Translations under genes and position numbers: made by a program
Shown: positions 35,238-44,363 of the stretch, one piece after another
Position numbering within the stretch: position 1 is the first letter of the stretch
Layout: the number at the start of each line of letters is the position of its first letter
Notes under the pieces: model-generated
The model's database searches: none
What the model saw: only the letters and a program-made list of their open reading frames with translations
What the model was told of the DNA's origin: nothing
Origin: CAVTQZ01 sp963737015
GTDB taxonomy: Bacteria > Actinomycetota > Acidimicrobiia > Acidimicrobiales > UBA8190
Assembly: GCA_963737015.1 (NCBI GenBank)
Contig: CAVTQZ010000001.1
Coordinates: 1,550,001 to 1,614,000, forward strand
Length of the DNA stretch: 64,000 nt
Direction: 5' to 3'

Positions 35238-37574
35238 CCCCCGGCGAGATCGCCGAGCGTTCGAAGCATCCATTTCGCCAGGCGCCGCATTCGGTGGCGT
35301 CCATGACTTGGGACGACGCGCAGGTCGGCCTCGCGCGAAGGCGCCGCTCCCTGCGAATCGTCATCGGCGCGCTCTCTGCGTTGGTGCTGCTCGTGGCGGC
35401 ACTGGGCGCCTGGCAGGTGCTCGCGGCTCGCTCCTCGCAGCGCGCTCAGATCGTGAAGGGTGAGCTCACGGCGGCGCAGCTGGCGGGCAAGACCGTATCC
35501 AACGCTGTGTCGAGCCGGCTCCAACTCCTGGAGAACCTTGCCAGCCAGCCCGGGACGGCGTCGTTCGTCGTCCAGAGCACGTCCCAGAGCCTCCAGCCCG
35601 TCCTGGCAGAACTCTTGCAGCTGTATCCGCAGTTCTCGGGCTTGGCCATCGTGAACGGGACGGGCACCCTTCTGGCGCAGGCGCCTGCGCAGGGGTCTAC
35701 CGCAGCGGTGAACAACGTCCGCCAACAGTCCTTCCAAGCCGTGGCGAGAAACGGGCGTGGATATGTGTCTGAGGCTTTCGCAAAGCCCTCGGGTGGCCTC
35801 GCTGTCATGTTCAGCGTCCCGGTCCACAACGCGTCGGGTGCGCTCGTCGGACTCATCGAGGCCACCGTGCCGGTCTCGCAGTTGTCGTCCTCGCTCGGCG
35901 GGACACATCTGAGCAGTGGAGCGACCATCGTCCTGGTCGACCGCGCAGGCCATGTGCTCACGGGCCCGGCCGCCACCACGTCCGTCTCGTACAGGACGAA
36001 CAGCGCGGTCGCCAGCTCGCTCGTGGGCCAGAGTGGAACCGGCACTGAGGCGGTCCCCGGGTTCTCGGGAAGTCGGCTCGTTGCCTTTGCTCCCGTGAAC
36101 AGCCTCGGTTGGGGCGTCATCGTCGAGAATTCGCAGGCCGCGCTCAGTGGTCCGGTCACCGCGATGACCGAACGGCTGGTCGCCATCGGGGCAGCTGTCG
36201 TGCTGTTCTCCGTCGGAACGGCGCTCGTGCTGTGGCTCCTGCTCCGTCAGCTCGGGCGTCGAGCGCGACGAGGTGACCGCCATCTTCGCGAGCGTCGGTG
36301 AAGGTGTTGCGACCGTGGACGCCGACGGCCGCGTCCTGAAGGTCAACCCCGCTCTCGAGGACCTCTGTGGCCAGAGCGCCTCGAACCTGCAGGACAAGCC
36401 CTGGTCCCAGGCGTTCATGATCTACGACACGCGAGGAAACACCGTCTCGTGGGACGAATCCGTAGTCGCACGGGCCATCCAGACCCGGCGGGTCGTCGTG
36501 TCGGAGGGCTTCTCACTCAGCCTCCAGACGACAGACGGCCGGCGCGTTCCCGTGGCGGTGACCGCGTCGCCTCTGTTCATCAACCGCTTGGTTCCTTCCG
36601 GCGCGGTCGTCGTCGTACGAGATGTGTCGCACGAGCGCGAGGTCGACCGGCTCAAGTCGTCACTCGTCTCCACCGTCTCGCACGAGCTCCGGACCCCACT
36701 CACGCTGATACAGGGCTTCTCCGAGCTGCTTCTCACGAGACCCGATGTCGACTCGACCAAGTCACAGGCGGCCTTGACGCAGATCCACGCGTCCTCCCAG
36801 AGGTTGGGCCGTCTCATAGACGACCTCTTGTCCGTTTCCCGGATCGAGTCGGGACGCCTGAGCGTCGACGCGAGGCCCCTCGACATCTCGGATCTGGTGA
36901 ACGAGGTCGTGACGAGCTTCGACGTCGAGAGCAACCACAGCTTCGCCACCGAGGTGCCCGGCGACCTCGCCACCGTCGAGGCCGATCGCGACAAGACGCT
37001 CCAGGTGCTCACGAACCTCGTCTCCAACGCGGTCAAGTACTCCCCTCCCGGATCGGAGATAAGGATCTCGGTGCGCGAGAACGGCAACCATCTGGAAGTG
37101 GAGGTCGCCGATCAGGGCATAGGGATGACCGCCGAAGAGGCAGGGGGCGTCTTCGAGAAGTTCTCGCGGTCGGAACGTCCCGAGGTACGAAACGTCGGGG
37201 GGACGGGCCTCGGCCTCTACATAACGAAGAGCCTCGTGGAGCTGCAAGGTGGACAGCTGTGGGTGAGAAGCGAGCGGGGATACGGAAGCACTTTCACCTT
37301 CACCCTGCCTCGCGAGCCGACCGCGCCGCCGGTGCCGATGCGCAGCCCTGCAACGGGCACCGGCTCGGCGCCCGAAACAGAGCCCGCTCCTGCGTCGACC
37401 ACCGCTTCAGCGCCTTCTGGGTACACCGAGTTCGGCGGACGAGGTGTCGCACCGCCCAACGGGATCGGCGAGGATGAAGACGGGGGGAAGGGCCGGGAGG
37501 GCGTGACGGAAGGGACCCCCGAGATAACGCAAGCGGGCGAAGCGACCCGAACGAGTGGAGGTGCCCGGCCGTGA
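35234..37574 (+). CDS. Sensor histidine kinase (extracellular sensor, PAS, HisKA, HATPase), apparent frameshift
   Basis: The N-terminal frame starts at GTG 35234. It has a membrane helix (VIGALSALVLLVAALGAW), an extracellular Cache-like sensor of about 260 residues and a second helix ending LWLLLRQLG. It then runs to a stop at 36301. The next part continues in another frame from VERDEVTAIFASVGEGVATVDADG (PAS). It is followed by HisKA (SHELRTPLTLIQGFSELLL), the N box (LTNLVSNAVKYSPPG), G1 (DQGIGMT), G2 (GGTGLGLYI) and a Pro/Ala-rich tail. The switch is in the G-run at 36254-36257; one G too many explains it. The corrected length is about 780 residues. Read as two proteins, the second would be a soluble kinase from GTG 36273. 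Confidence 0.85.
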
Positions 37575-37602
37575 TCGAGAAGGAGGAGAGGAACGAGGCG
37601 CG

Positions 37603-37974
37603 ATGCGGACCTTGCTGATCGTCGACGACGAAGACGGTGTGCGCTCGTTGGTACGGATGACCCTCGAGAGCGAGAACTATCAAATACTCGAAGCCACGAC
37701 GGGCACCGAGGCCTTGGACCTCGTGCGCAGGCACCATCCGGGTCTCGTCCTTCTCGACGTGATGTTGCCGGACTCCTCGGGGATCGACATCTGCCGCACG
37801 CTCAAAGCCGACCCTCAGACTGCGTCCACGACCGTCATCATGCTCACCGCCAAGGCACAGACCGCCGACCTCGAGGAGGCCGAGGAGGCGGGAGCCGACG
37901 GCTACTTCACAAAGCCCTTCTCACCCGTCGCGCTGATGCAGCGCGTCGAAAGGATCTTCGGGGCGGCGATCTGA
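37603..37974 (+). CDS. Single-domain response regulator
   Basis: The 123-residue receiver has no output domain. ATG 37603 has GAGG upstream; the frame is open to 37555, overlapping the kinase tail. The acidic pocket is IVDDED, the phosphoacceptor Asp lies in LVLLDVMLPDSSGID, the switch Thr in IMLTAKAQ, and the Lys in FTKPFSP. It is probably phosphorylated by the kinase just upstream. Lacking an effector, it may act as a CheY-like signal carrier or phosphate relay. Confidence 0.9.
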   Translation: MRTLLIVDDEDGVRSLVRMTLESENYQILEATTGTEALDLVRRHHPGLVLLDVMLPDSSGIDICRTLKADPQTASTTVIMLTAKAQTADLEEAEEAGADGYFTKPFSPVALMQRVERIFGAAI

Positions 37975-37976
37975 AC

Positions 37977-38345
37977 ATGGCGCGAGCCAAGCGCGTCCTG
38001 ATGGTCGACGACGAACCGGGGATCGGCGGCCTCGTGTCCATGTGCCTCGACCCTCTCGGCGTCGAGGTGGTGATGGCGAACGGCCTCGACGAGGCGCTCC
38101 AGGCCGCCAGGGCCGAGGAGGTGGGGCTCGTGCTGCTCGATCTCGCACTCGGGAAGGAGGACGGCGTCGATATCCTCCCGCACCTGCGTTCTGATCCTTC
38201 ACTTCAAGGTGTACCGGTCATCGCATTCAGCGCGCACGACTCGCGCAGGGTCGAGGCGCTCGAGCACGGCGCGGATTCGTTCATCGGCAGACCTTTCAAC
38301 TCGGCGGAGCTACAGGAGACCGTCAAGCGCTACCTCGTTGCCTGA
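37977..38345 (+). CDS. Single-domain response regulator
   Basis: A second receiver of 122 residues begins at ATG 37977, 2 bases after the first. The acidic pocket is MVDDEPG and the phosphoacceptor Asp is in LVLLDLALGKEDGVD. The switch position is Ser (AFSAHDS). The conserved Lys of the KPF motif is replaced by Arg in IGRPFNSAE. The missing Lys suggests altered phosphorylation chemistry compared with its neighbour. No output domain follows. Confidence 0.88.
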   Translation: MARAKRVLMVDDEPGIGGLVSMCLDPLGVEVVMANGLDEALQAARAEEVGLVLLDLALGKEDGVDILPHLRSDPSLQGVPVIAFSAHDSRRVEALEHGADSFIGRPFNSAELQETVKRYLVA

Positions 38346-38922
38346 GCGAAAACGAGCGCGCGTCCGCGGGCTCGTGCTCACACCGGGAGCGAGCGCGGGA
38401 CGCGACCAGAGCGCCCTCGTGGCCATCGACGAATCGGTGTCGGCGAAGGGCATCCGGGTCGAGCGGATCGACTTCCCGTACCGCATGGCCGGGCGGCGCG
38501 CTCCCGACCGCCCGCCGGTCCTCATCGGCACCGTTGTGGACGCGGCCAGTTCATTGGGGGCGGAGCTCGGCGTCCCGACTCGCAAAGTCGCCCTCGGCGG
38601 GAGATCGATGGGAGGGCGGATGTGCTCGATGGCGGTGGCGGAGGGTCTCGAAGCCGCAGCGCTTGTCCTGGTGAGTTATCCACTTCACCCACCGGGTCGA
38701 GTCGATCGAATGCGGGACGGCCACTTCCCGCAGATACCGGCGCCTTGTCTTTTCGTGTCCGGCACCCGTGACGCCTTCGCCTCGCCCGAGGAGCTCGAGG
38801 CCGCTGCCACCGCCATAGCCGGCCCCGTCACACACAAATGGATCGACGGCGGCGACCATGGGCTGCGGGGCAATGACGCGATCGTCGCCGAGACCGTCTG
38901 TCGCTGGATCTCGGACCTGTAA
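38338..38922 (+). CDS. Alpha/beta hydrolase, KANL3/Tex30-like (COG3571 type)
   Basis: The 194-residue product has the small alpha/beta hydrolase layout: RGLVLTPGASAGRDQSALV, RIDFPYRMAGRRAPDRPP, the nucleophile elbow GGRSMGGRMCSMA (Ser), VSYPLHPPGR, the acid in GTRDAFASPEE and the His in DGGDHGLRG. This order is typical of the KANL3/Tex30-like group. The start is probably TTG 38338, overlapping the second receiver by 8 bases; a GTG at 38374 would cut into the first strand. Function in the signalling operon is unknown. Confidence 0.8.
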   Translation: MPERKRARVRGLVLTPGASAGRDQSALVAIDESVSAKGIRVERIDFPYRMAGRRAPDRPPVLIGTVVDAASSLGAELGVPTRKVALGGRSMGGRMCSMAVAEGLEAAALVLVSYPLHPPGRVDRMRDGHFPQIPAPCLFVSGTRDAFASPEELEAAATAIAGPVTHKWIDGGDHGLRGNDAIVAETVCRWISDL

Positions 38923-38943
38923 CCGCCGAAAAAACAGACAGGA

Positions 38944-38994
38944 TGACATGAAGTGTCACGGGGAGCCGACCCTCGAGGCGGGTTCCCGGTCGGC
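38944..38994. promoter_or_regulatory. Inverted repeats upstream of LysM-transglycosylase gene
   Basis: The 133 bases between the hydrolase stop and the LysM gene hold a 5-bp inverted repeat (TGACA, 5-base spacer, TGTCA, 38944-38958). They also hold a 7-bp inverted repeat (GCCGACC at 38965-38971 and GGTCGGC at 38988-38994). There is no T-run, so this is not a standard terminator. It could be an operator or a leader hairpin. I looked for the c-di-AMP (ydaO) riboswitch common before actinobacterial cell-wall hydrolases and did not find its conserved blocks. Confidence 0.3.
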
Positions 38995-39055
38995 GCACTG
39001 AAGACCGCCAGGCGGCTTGCCGATATTCCGGGCCGTGAAGCAACATTTGTGGCTC

Positions 39056-40144
39056 ATGTTGCAAAGGTGGTTTGTGGGGCGCAAGAGATCGCTTTCGCCG
39101 ATCTTGGCGGCGCTCGCTTCCGGCTTGCTCGCCATACTGGTCCCCGCTGCCGCCGGCCTCGGCGAAGCCCCGGCTTACGCAGGGAGCGTGACCGTCGGCC
39201 AAGGTGAGACGCTGAGCTCGATCGCGGCCCGGTACCACACGACCGTCGCAGCTCTCGCTGCCGCAAACGACATCACGAACGCCAACCTCGTCTACTCGGG
39301 CGCTGTCCTGAGACTGCCGTCGTCCGGAAGGTCCTCGACCTCGGTCACGGTCGGCCCCGGCGAGACCCTCTCCCAGATCGCGCAGTCCCACGGAACAACC
39401 GTGACCGCACTGGCCGCGGCGAACGACATCACGAACCTGAACCTTGTCTATGCGGGTCAGGTGCTCGTGGTGCCCGGGCCGACGTCCTCGCCCTCAGGAG
39501 GCGCGACCGGCGCAACCGGCGCGACCGTCATCGTCGGCCCGGGCCAGAGCTTGACCTCGATAGCTGCGCGCTACGGCGTCAGCGTCTCCGAGCTCGCAGC
39601 CGCCAACGGCATCACCAACCCGAACCTCGTCTTCGCCGGAGCACACCTGCAGATCCCCTCGCAAAGCATGGCGCTCGCCTCGTATCCGAGCCCCGGGTCA
39701 GGCCAGGAAAGCCTGCCGGCGCAGCTCGTCACGCACCCGAGCCGTCTCGCCCTGCGTGGCGATTTCGTATCGTCGGCGCGGGCTTACGGATTACCCGCGA
39801 GCCTGCTCGAGGCGTTGTGTTGGTGGGAGTCAGGATGGCAGCAGAGCGTCGTCTCCTCGACCGGCGCGATCGGGGTGTGCCAGATAGAGCCGTCGACGGC
39901 GAACTTCGTGGACACGGTCCTCTATCCGGGACGAGGCCTCAACATAAACTCGGCGCGGGGCAACATCTCCGTCGCCGCCGCCTACCTCCACAACCTTCTG
40001 AGAAACACGAAAGGCAGCCAGGCCCTCGCCCTGGCTGCGTACTACCAGGGGCTCACGTCGGTGGCACAGGTGGGCTTGCTCCCCACCACCCGCAACTACG
40101 TGGCAGGCATCCTGGCGTACGCTCGGGTATTCGCCGCTGCCTGA
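39056..40144 (+). CDS. Secreted LysM-repeat lytic transglycosylase
   Basis: The secreted peptidoglycan hydrolase has a signal peptide (RKRSLSPILAALASGLLAIL, cleavage near AYA-GS). Three LysM repeats begin VTVGQGETLSSIAARY, VTVGPGETLSQIAQSH and VIVGPGQSLTSIAARY, joined by Ser/Gly/Thr linkers. The C-terminal SLT domain has LLEALCWWESGWQQ (catalytic Glu), SSTGAIGVCQIEPST and YYQGLTSV. The domain order fits cell-wall remodelling enzymes. TTG 39017 and GTG 39035 are alternative starts; I chose ATG 39056 because it gives a compact signal peptide, although no strong ribosome-binding site is seen. Confidence 0.88.
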   Translation: MLQRWFVGRKRSLSPILAALASGLLAILVPAAAGLGEAPAYAGSVTVGQGETLSSIAARYHTTVAALAAANDITNANLVYSGAVLRLPSSGRSSTSVTVGPGETLSQIAQSHGTTVTALAAANDITNLNLVYAGQVLVVPGPTSSPSGGATGATGATVIVGPGQSLTSIAARYGVSVSELAAANGITNPNLVFAGAHLQIPSQSMALASYPSPGSGQESLPAQLVTHPSRLALRGDFVSSARAYGLPASLLEALCWWESGWQQSVVSSTGAIGVCQIEPSTANFVDTVLYPGRGLNINSARGNISVAAAYLHNLLRNTKGSQALALAAYYQGLTSVAQVGLLPTTRNYVAGILAYARVFAAA

Positions 40145-40159
40145 CCTGTGATCGCATTG

Positions 40160-40683
40160 ATGTCGACTGCTGACTCGCCCGCCCAGGTTGCACGCGCGGC
40201 CTTCCACGCGGTGTCCAACGCGACGCCGACGCTCTCGCCGAGCTCATGACGGCCACGACGGTGGACGACTTCGTGGCGGTCGGAGAGGTCATCGGTTCGC
40301 AGGCGATCCGACGTTTCTTCATCGAGACCTTCGCGGCGTTTCCGGACTTCGACATGACGGTGGAGCGGATCGTCGCCGACGACGAAACAGCGGTCGTGCA
40401 ATGGCACACGACCGGCACCTTCGAAGGTGCACCGTTTCAGGGAATAGAACCGACCGGCAGACGCGTCGAGATTCGAGGCGTCGACGTCATGGAGATCTCC
40501 GCTGGCCGCGTGAAGCGCAACACCATCTACTACGACGGTGCTTCGTTCGCTCGCCAGATCGGGATGCTTCCCCGTAGGGGTTCGGGCGCCGACCGTGCTG
40601 TCGCCTCGGCCTTCAACGGGCTGACGAAGTTGAGAAAGCGCTTCTCGCAAAGCGGCATCAGGAGCGCACGAACGGACGGGTGA
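40160..40683 (+). CDS. SnoaL/NTF2-like protein, apparent frameshift near start
   Basis: The protein belongs to the small alpha+beta barrel family (SnoaL-like polyketide cyclase/ester cyclase). The C-terminal frame reads GEVIGSQAIRRFFIETFAAF, MTVERIVADDETAVVQWHTT, GIEPTGRRVEIRGVDVMEI, which is the family core. The expected first helix is in another frame: SPAQVARAAFHAVSN from ATG 40160. It joins DADALAELMTATTVDDF after about 40217-40223, so one base is missing. The corrected length is about 175 residues. Without correction, an internal ATG at 40246 gives a protein lacking the first helix. No catalytic role can be assigned. Confidence 0.7.
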
Positions 40684-40846
40684 GCCCGGACCACCACTGC
40701 GGGGAGTCGCTCGCAGGGAACGACTCGTCGCTCGCTTCGTCGATCTGCTCGTCGAGCTCTTCGAAGTCGTCTTCTCTGGCGTTGTTCGGCTCGGGAGATG
40801 CGTGGTCGTCGCTCGGAGACTCGTCCTGCTCACCCTGCTCGCCCAT
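40658..40846 (-). CDS. Small acidic protein (62 residues)
   Basis: This very acidic protein has a C-terminal string IDEASDESFPASDSPQWWSG. I know that ending from many short hypothetical proteins of diverse bacteria, which supports a real gene. ATG 40846 has AAGGTG 6 bases upstream and is preferred over GTG 40855. It overlaps the end of the SnoaL-like gene by 26 bases on the opposite strand. Function is unknown; probably disordered. Confidence 0.6.
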   Translation of the reverse strand: MGEQGEQDESPSDDHASPEPNNAREDDFEELDEQIDEASDESFPASDSPQWWSGLTRPFVRS

Positions 40847-40915
40847 CGAAATCACCTTATCGGCGTGATGCGACGCGAGCTCCTTTTTCCGGCGGCGCCT
40901 CTCCCGCCCACTTCC

Positions 40916-41497
40916 TCACGCGAGAGAAGTACGAGGGACAGAGCTCAGAGCTCCTGACTGCTTCAGCTCCGTGAGCGCAGGCACCGGATCGGGATCGGCG
41001 AAGAGGCGGTCATCGGAGAAGTCCACCGGGCGCCCCGTCGGGTCGAGCACCCACCAGGACGCCTCGAGCGCTATCCCGTTCGGGTCGGTGAAGTAGATGG
41101 ACCGCAGGAAACCGTGGTCGACGACGTCGGTCACCTCACAGTCCGCCCGCTTCAGCCTGTCCCGGAGGTCCATGAGGGCATCCTCATCCGGCAGGTTGAA
41201 CGACAGGTGGTCGAATTGGATCACGCGTTGGTCCGGGATCCCCGCGGGTTTGGCGAACGCAGGGACACGCGTCTCCGAGTACTCGAAGAAGGCGATCGTG
41301 TTCTGCGGGCCGAACTCGAAGAAGTAGTGACGGAACTGCGGGGTCCCGATCGTCGCCACCAGGCGTGCGCCGAGCGCCCCCACATAGAAGCGCACGGTCG
41401 CATCCATGTCGTTGGTCACGAGGGCGAGATGGTTCACGCCTCTCCACCTCGGTGCTTCGGGGCCGACACCTGCGGATCCGGATTCCGAGCCGGTCAT
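40916..41497 (-). CDS. VOC/glyoxalase-fold dioxygenase-like protein
   Basis: The 193-residue product starts at ATG 41497 with AGGAGGTGG upstream. It has two beta-alpha-beta-beta-beta units: VNHLALVTNDMDATVRFYVGAL (first metal His) and VIQFDHLSFNLPDEDALM (second His). SIYFTDPNGIALEASWW supplies the metal Glu. This is the vicinal-oxygen-chelate layout of glyoxalase I, extradiol dioxygenases and related enzymes. The substrate cannot be inferred, and no pathway partners are adjacent. Confidence 0.85.
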   Translation of the reverse strand: MTGSESGSAGVGPEAPRWRGVNHLALVTNDMDATVRFYVGALGARLVATIGTPQFRHYFFEFGPQNTIAFFEYSETRVPAFAKPAGIPDQRVIQFDHLSFNLPDEDALMDLRDRLKRADCEVTDVVDHGFLRSIYFTDPNGIALEASWWVLDPTGRPVDFSDDRLFADPDPVPALTELKQSGALSSVPRTSLA

Positions 41498-41681
41498 GGG
41501 CCACCTCCTCTTTTCCCTCCCCAGGATACGACCGCCGGACCCCGCAGGACCGGGCGGCGACCAGCCCCTGAGCAGCCACGTTGGGCCGGCAGGCAAACGC
41601 AAGTTCGCATCAGGCGGTGCGTTTTCGTCGAAACGGAGCCCACGGGCGCTCCTCCCTCACGAACCTCATAGGGGTGGACGA

Positions 41682-44363
41682 ATGAAAACGTGCCAGGTGC
41701 GGCACCCCGTGAACCGAGCCTTACTGCGAAGCATCGGAAACTCCCTCGCGGCGGGGCGCCTGCGGCGCGCCGTCTTGATGGCGGCAGGGGGCCTCCTCGT
41801 CGGGCCCTCCCTCGCGCTCGTCGCAGTGGCCACACCCTCTCAGGCTGCAGACGCCCCAGCGGCGACCCACATGGTTCCTGCCGTCCTCGCAGGTCTCCCG
41901 CTCGCCACCCTCGCAGGCCCGGCACCGGCGGGCGAGGTCCTGAACATCGGAGTGTCACTCTCGCGGCCCGACACCGCCGGTGAGACCCAGCTCTACGACG
42001 AGCTTTACGACCCGTCGAGCCCGATGTACCAACAGTTCCTCACACCTGCGCAGTTCGATCAGGAATTCGGAGTGCCTTCGGTACAGTCACAAGCGGTGAA
42101 GAGCTGGCTCACCTCCGGAGGCCTTTCGATAGAGACGACTTCTGCGGCAGGCGACTACTTCACCGCGAGCGGGACGGTCGCCCAGCTCGACAAGCTCTTC
42201 AACGTCTCGATAGGCAGCTACACGTTCAAGGGACAGAGGTTCCTCGCGAACAACCTGCCGCCCTCGGTCCCGGTCGATCTTCCCATCGACGCCGTCGTCG
42301 GCCTCGACAACGTCCGGCAGTTCAGCCTTTCGTCACTGCTCGGCGGCTCGGGTTCTTCCTCGGGCGCCGAAAAGGCGGTCGGACCGCAGGCGGGTACCGA
42401 GGGAGTCCTCACTCCTCAGGACCTTTGGGGCATCTACGACGATCCGGGCGCCTCGGCGCTCACGAACGCCAACGGGACGAGCACGCCGAGCACCCTGGAG
42501 AGCTCGCACGTCGACCTCGGCCAGGGCCAGACGATGGGGATCTTCGGTGAAGGCGAGACGGCGAGTGTGGTTGCGCAGCTGCGACTGTTCGAACAGGCCA
42601 TGGGCTTTCCCAAGGTGGCGGTGCGCACCGTCCAGACCGAGGGCGGACCCGACTCCGCCTACGGCGACAACAGCGGTGCGATCGAGTGGTACCTGGACTC
42701 CCAGTCCTCCACCGGCATGTCGCCCGATGTCTCGGGGCTCGACTTCTACTTCGCCAAGTCGCTTTTCGACGCGGACATCTTCGCCGACTTCAACTACTGG
42801 GCGAACGACGCGAGCGGTCCGCGCCAGATGAACGCGAGCTTCGGCGAATGCGAGGAGAACCCGACGAACCCGGTCACCGGACCGCTCGCGCAGACGCCCT
42901 ACGGGACCGAGTTCGGCGACGAGCTCGAAGCCGTCGGCGACCCCATCCTCCGCCAGGCCACCCTCGAGGGGCGGACCCTCTTCACCTCCGCGGGCGACAC
43001 GGGATCGGGATGCCCCGAGCTCGTAGTGCCGGTCGCCGGAGCGGGCAACGGCCTCGCCATCCAGCCGGTGCCCGAGGTCAGCTACCCCTGCACGAGCCCG
43101 TACGCGGTGTGCGTGGGCGGCACGGTGCTGTCGGCCAACGGTTCGTCGTACCCGCAGGCCTCGCAGAAGGTCGCCGAGACCTCTTGGACCTTCGGCGGCG
43201 GCGGAAGCAGCTACTACGTCCCCGAGCCGTCGTACCAGGTGGGGGTGGCGAACGTCGATCACCCGTGTCTGAGCACCCCGACGGGCGATCCTTACAGCCC
43301 CACCTCCGCACCGACCTGCCGCGGGGTTCCCGACGTCGCTGACATGTCGGGCAACACGACGGGGGACGGGTACTTCATCTACATCGACGGCGAGCCGTCG
43401 AGTGAAGGTGGCACGAGTCTCTCGAGTCCCCTCATGATGGGTCAGTGGGCACGCATTCAGGCAGCGGCCTCCACCAGGATCCAGAAGAGCGGAGGGCTCG
43501 GCTTCGCCAACGAGACCATCTACCGCCAGGCGAAGAGCGCCGACAAATGCAGTTCCTCCGCGACGGCCACCTGCGCTTCCACCCCGTACGCCAAGGACTT
43601 CTTCGATGTGACCCAGTCCGAGTACGGAGCGGGTAACGGGGCGTACCAGCCGGGGCCCGGTTGGGACTACACGACCGGTTGGGGCTCTTTGAACGTCGCC
43701 GACTTCGCTCACGACGTCGACGGCTCCACGAACGCGACGCTGCCGTACGGAGGTAGCGAGAAGCCCTCTGCAACGGTGACGAAGGCGACCATGACGAGCC
43801 CGACCGGAAACGCCACCGATCCGGTCGACGTGAGCATCGGGAACGAGCCCTCACTCGACCTGACCCGGGCGACGCTCAACGCGTCGGCCTCGAAGGGGAT
43901 CGTCGCGACGCTCACCGGCCCGGGCGTCGGAGCGCCTCCCCCGCCCGACGCGACGAACGGAGTCAGTTTCTTCGTTGCGTGGCTGTCCAACTCCGGCGGA
44001 AAGCTGACGGTGTACTACGCACGGGCGAACGAGTCACCGACGGGATCTTGGACCTTCACTTCCGGCAACACAGGAACCTACGGATCCGGGACCTACGGGT
44101 ACACCGACGCCACCTCAACGAAAGCCACCGGCACCGTCAACACCGGAACGGGCACGATCACGATCGACGTCCCGGCATCCGAGGTCGGCTCACCAAAGGC
44201 GGGATCCTTCCTGGTCGATCCCCAGGCGTTCGACCAGGAGCTGGTCGGCACACCCGCCGTCTGGCTGGGCCTCGCCACCGACAGCTCCGACGGTCTCGCC
44301 CCCGTCTCCCAGGACAGCGGCGCCTCGGAGTCGAAGGGGATCCAGGTACAGGTCGCGTCCTAG
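41682..44363 (+). CDS. Secreted S53 sedolisin-family serine-carboxyl peptidase
   Basis: The 893-residue pre-pro-enzyme starts at ATG 41682 (AGGGGTGG upstream). A signal peptide (AAGGLLVGPSLALVAVA, then ATPSQA-A) is followed by a kumamolisin-type propeptide (residues 75-220: DPSSPMYQQFLTPAQFDQEFG, YFTASGTVAQLDKLFNVSI). In the catalytic domain I see GAIEWYLDSQ (Glu and Asp of the triad), TLFTSAGDTGSG (oxyanion Asp) and SSEGGTSLSSPL (nucleophile Ser). Calcium site residues are in KDFFDVTQ and GPGWDYTTGWG. An extra domain of about 210 residues after the peptidase is unrecognised. Sedolisins act at acidic pH, which fits an acid-tolerant actinobacterium. The stop overlaps the nitroreductase start by 1 base. 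Confidence 0.9.
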   Translation: MKTCQVRHPVNRALLRSIGNSLAAGRLRRAVLMAAGGLLVGPSLALVAVATPSQAADAPAATHMVPAVLAGLPLATLAGPAPAGEVLNIGVSLSRPDTAGETQLYDELYDPSSPMYQQFLTPAQFDQEFGVPSVQSQAVKSWLTSGGLSIETTSAAGDYFTASGTVAQLDKLFNVSIGSYTFKGQRFLANNLPPSVPVDLPIDAVVGLDNVRQFSLSSLLGGSGSSSGAEKAVGPQAGTEGVLTPQDLWGIYDDPGASALTNANGTSTPSTLESSHVDLGQGQTMGIFGEGETASVVAQLRLFEQAMGFPKVAVRTVQTEGGPDSAYGDNSGAIEWYLDSQSSTGMSPDVSGLDFYFAKSLFDADIFADFNYWANDASGPRQMNASFGECEENPTNPVTGPLAQTPYGTEFGDELEAVGDPILRQATLEGRTLFTSAGDTGSGCPELVVPVAGAGNGLAIQPVPEVSYPCTSPYAVCVGGTVLSANGSSYPQASQKVAETSWTFGGGGSSYYVPEPSYQVGVANVDHPCLSTPTGDPYSPTSAPTCRGVPDVADMSGNTTGDGYFIYIDGEPSSEGGTSLSSPLMMGQWARIQAAASTRIQKSGGLGFANETIYRQAKSADKCSSSATATCASTPYAKDFFDVTQSEYGAGNGAYQPGPGWDYTTGWGSLNVADFAHDVDGSTNATLPYGGSEKPSATVTKATMTSPTGNATDPVDVSIGNEPSLDLTRATLNASASKGIVATLTGPGVGAPPPPDATNGVSFFVAWLSNSGGKLTVYYARANESPTGSWTFTSGNTGTYGSGTYGYTDATSTKATGTVNTGTGTITIDVPASEVGSPKAGSFLVDPQAFDQELVGTPAVWLGLATDSSDGLAPVSQDSGASESKGIQVQVAS

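Noticed and set aside
38923..39055. c-di-AMP (ydaO) riboswitch before the LysM-transglycosylase gene
   Set aside because: Only short inverted repeats are present; the conserved riboswitch blocks are not recognisable.
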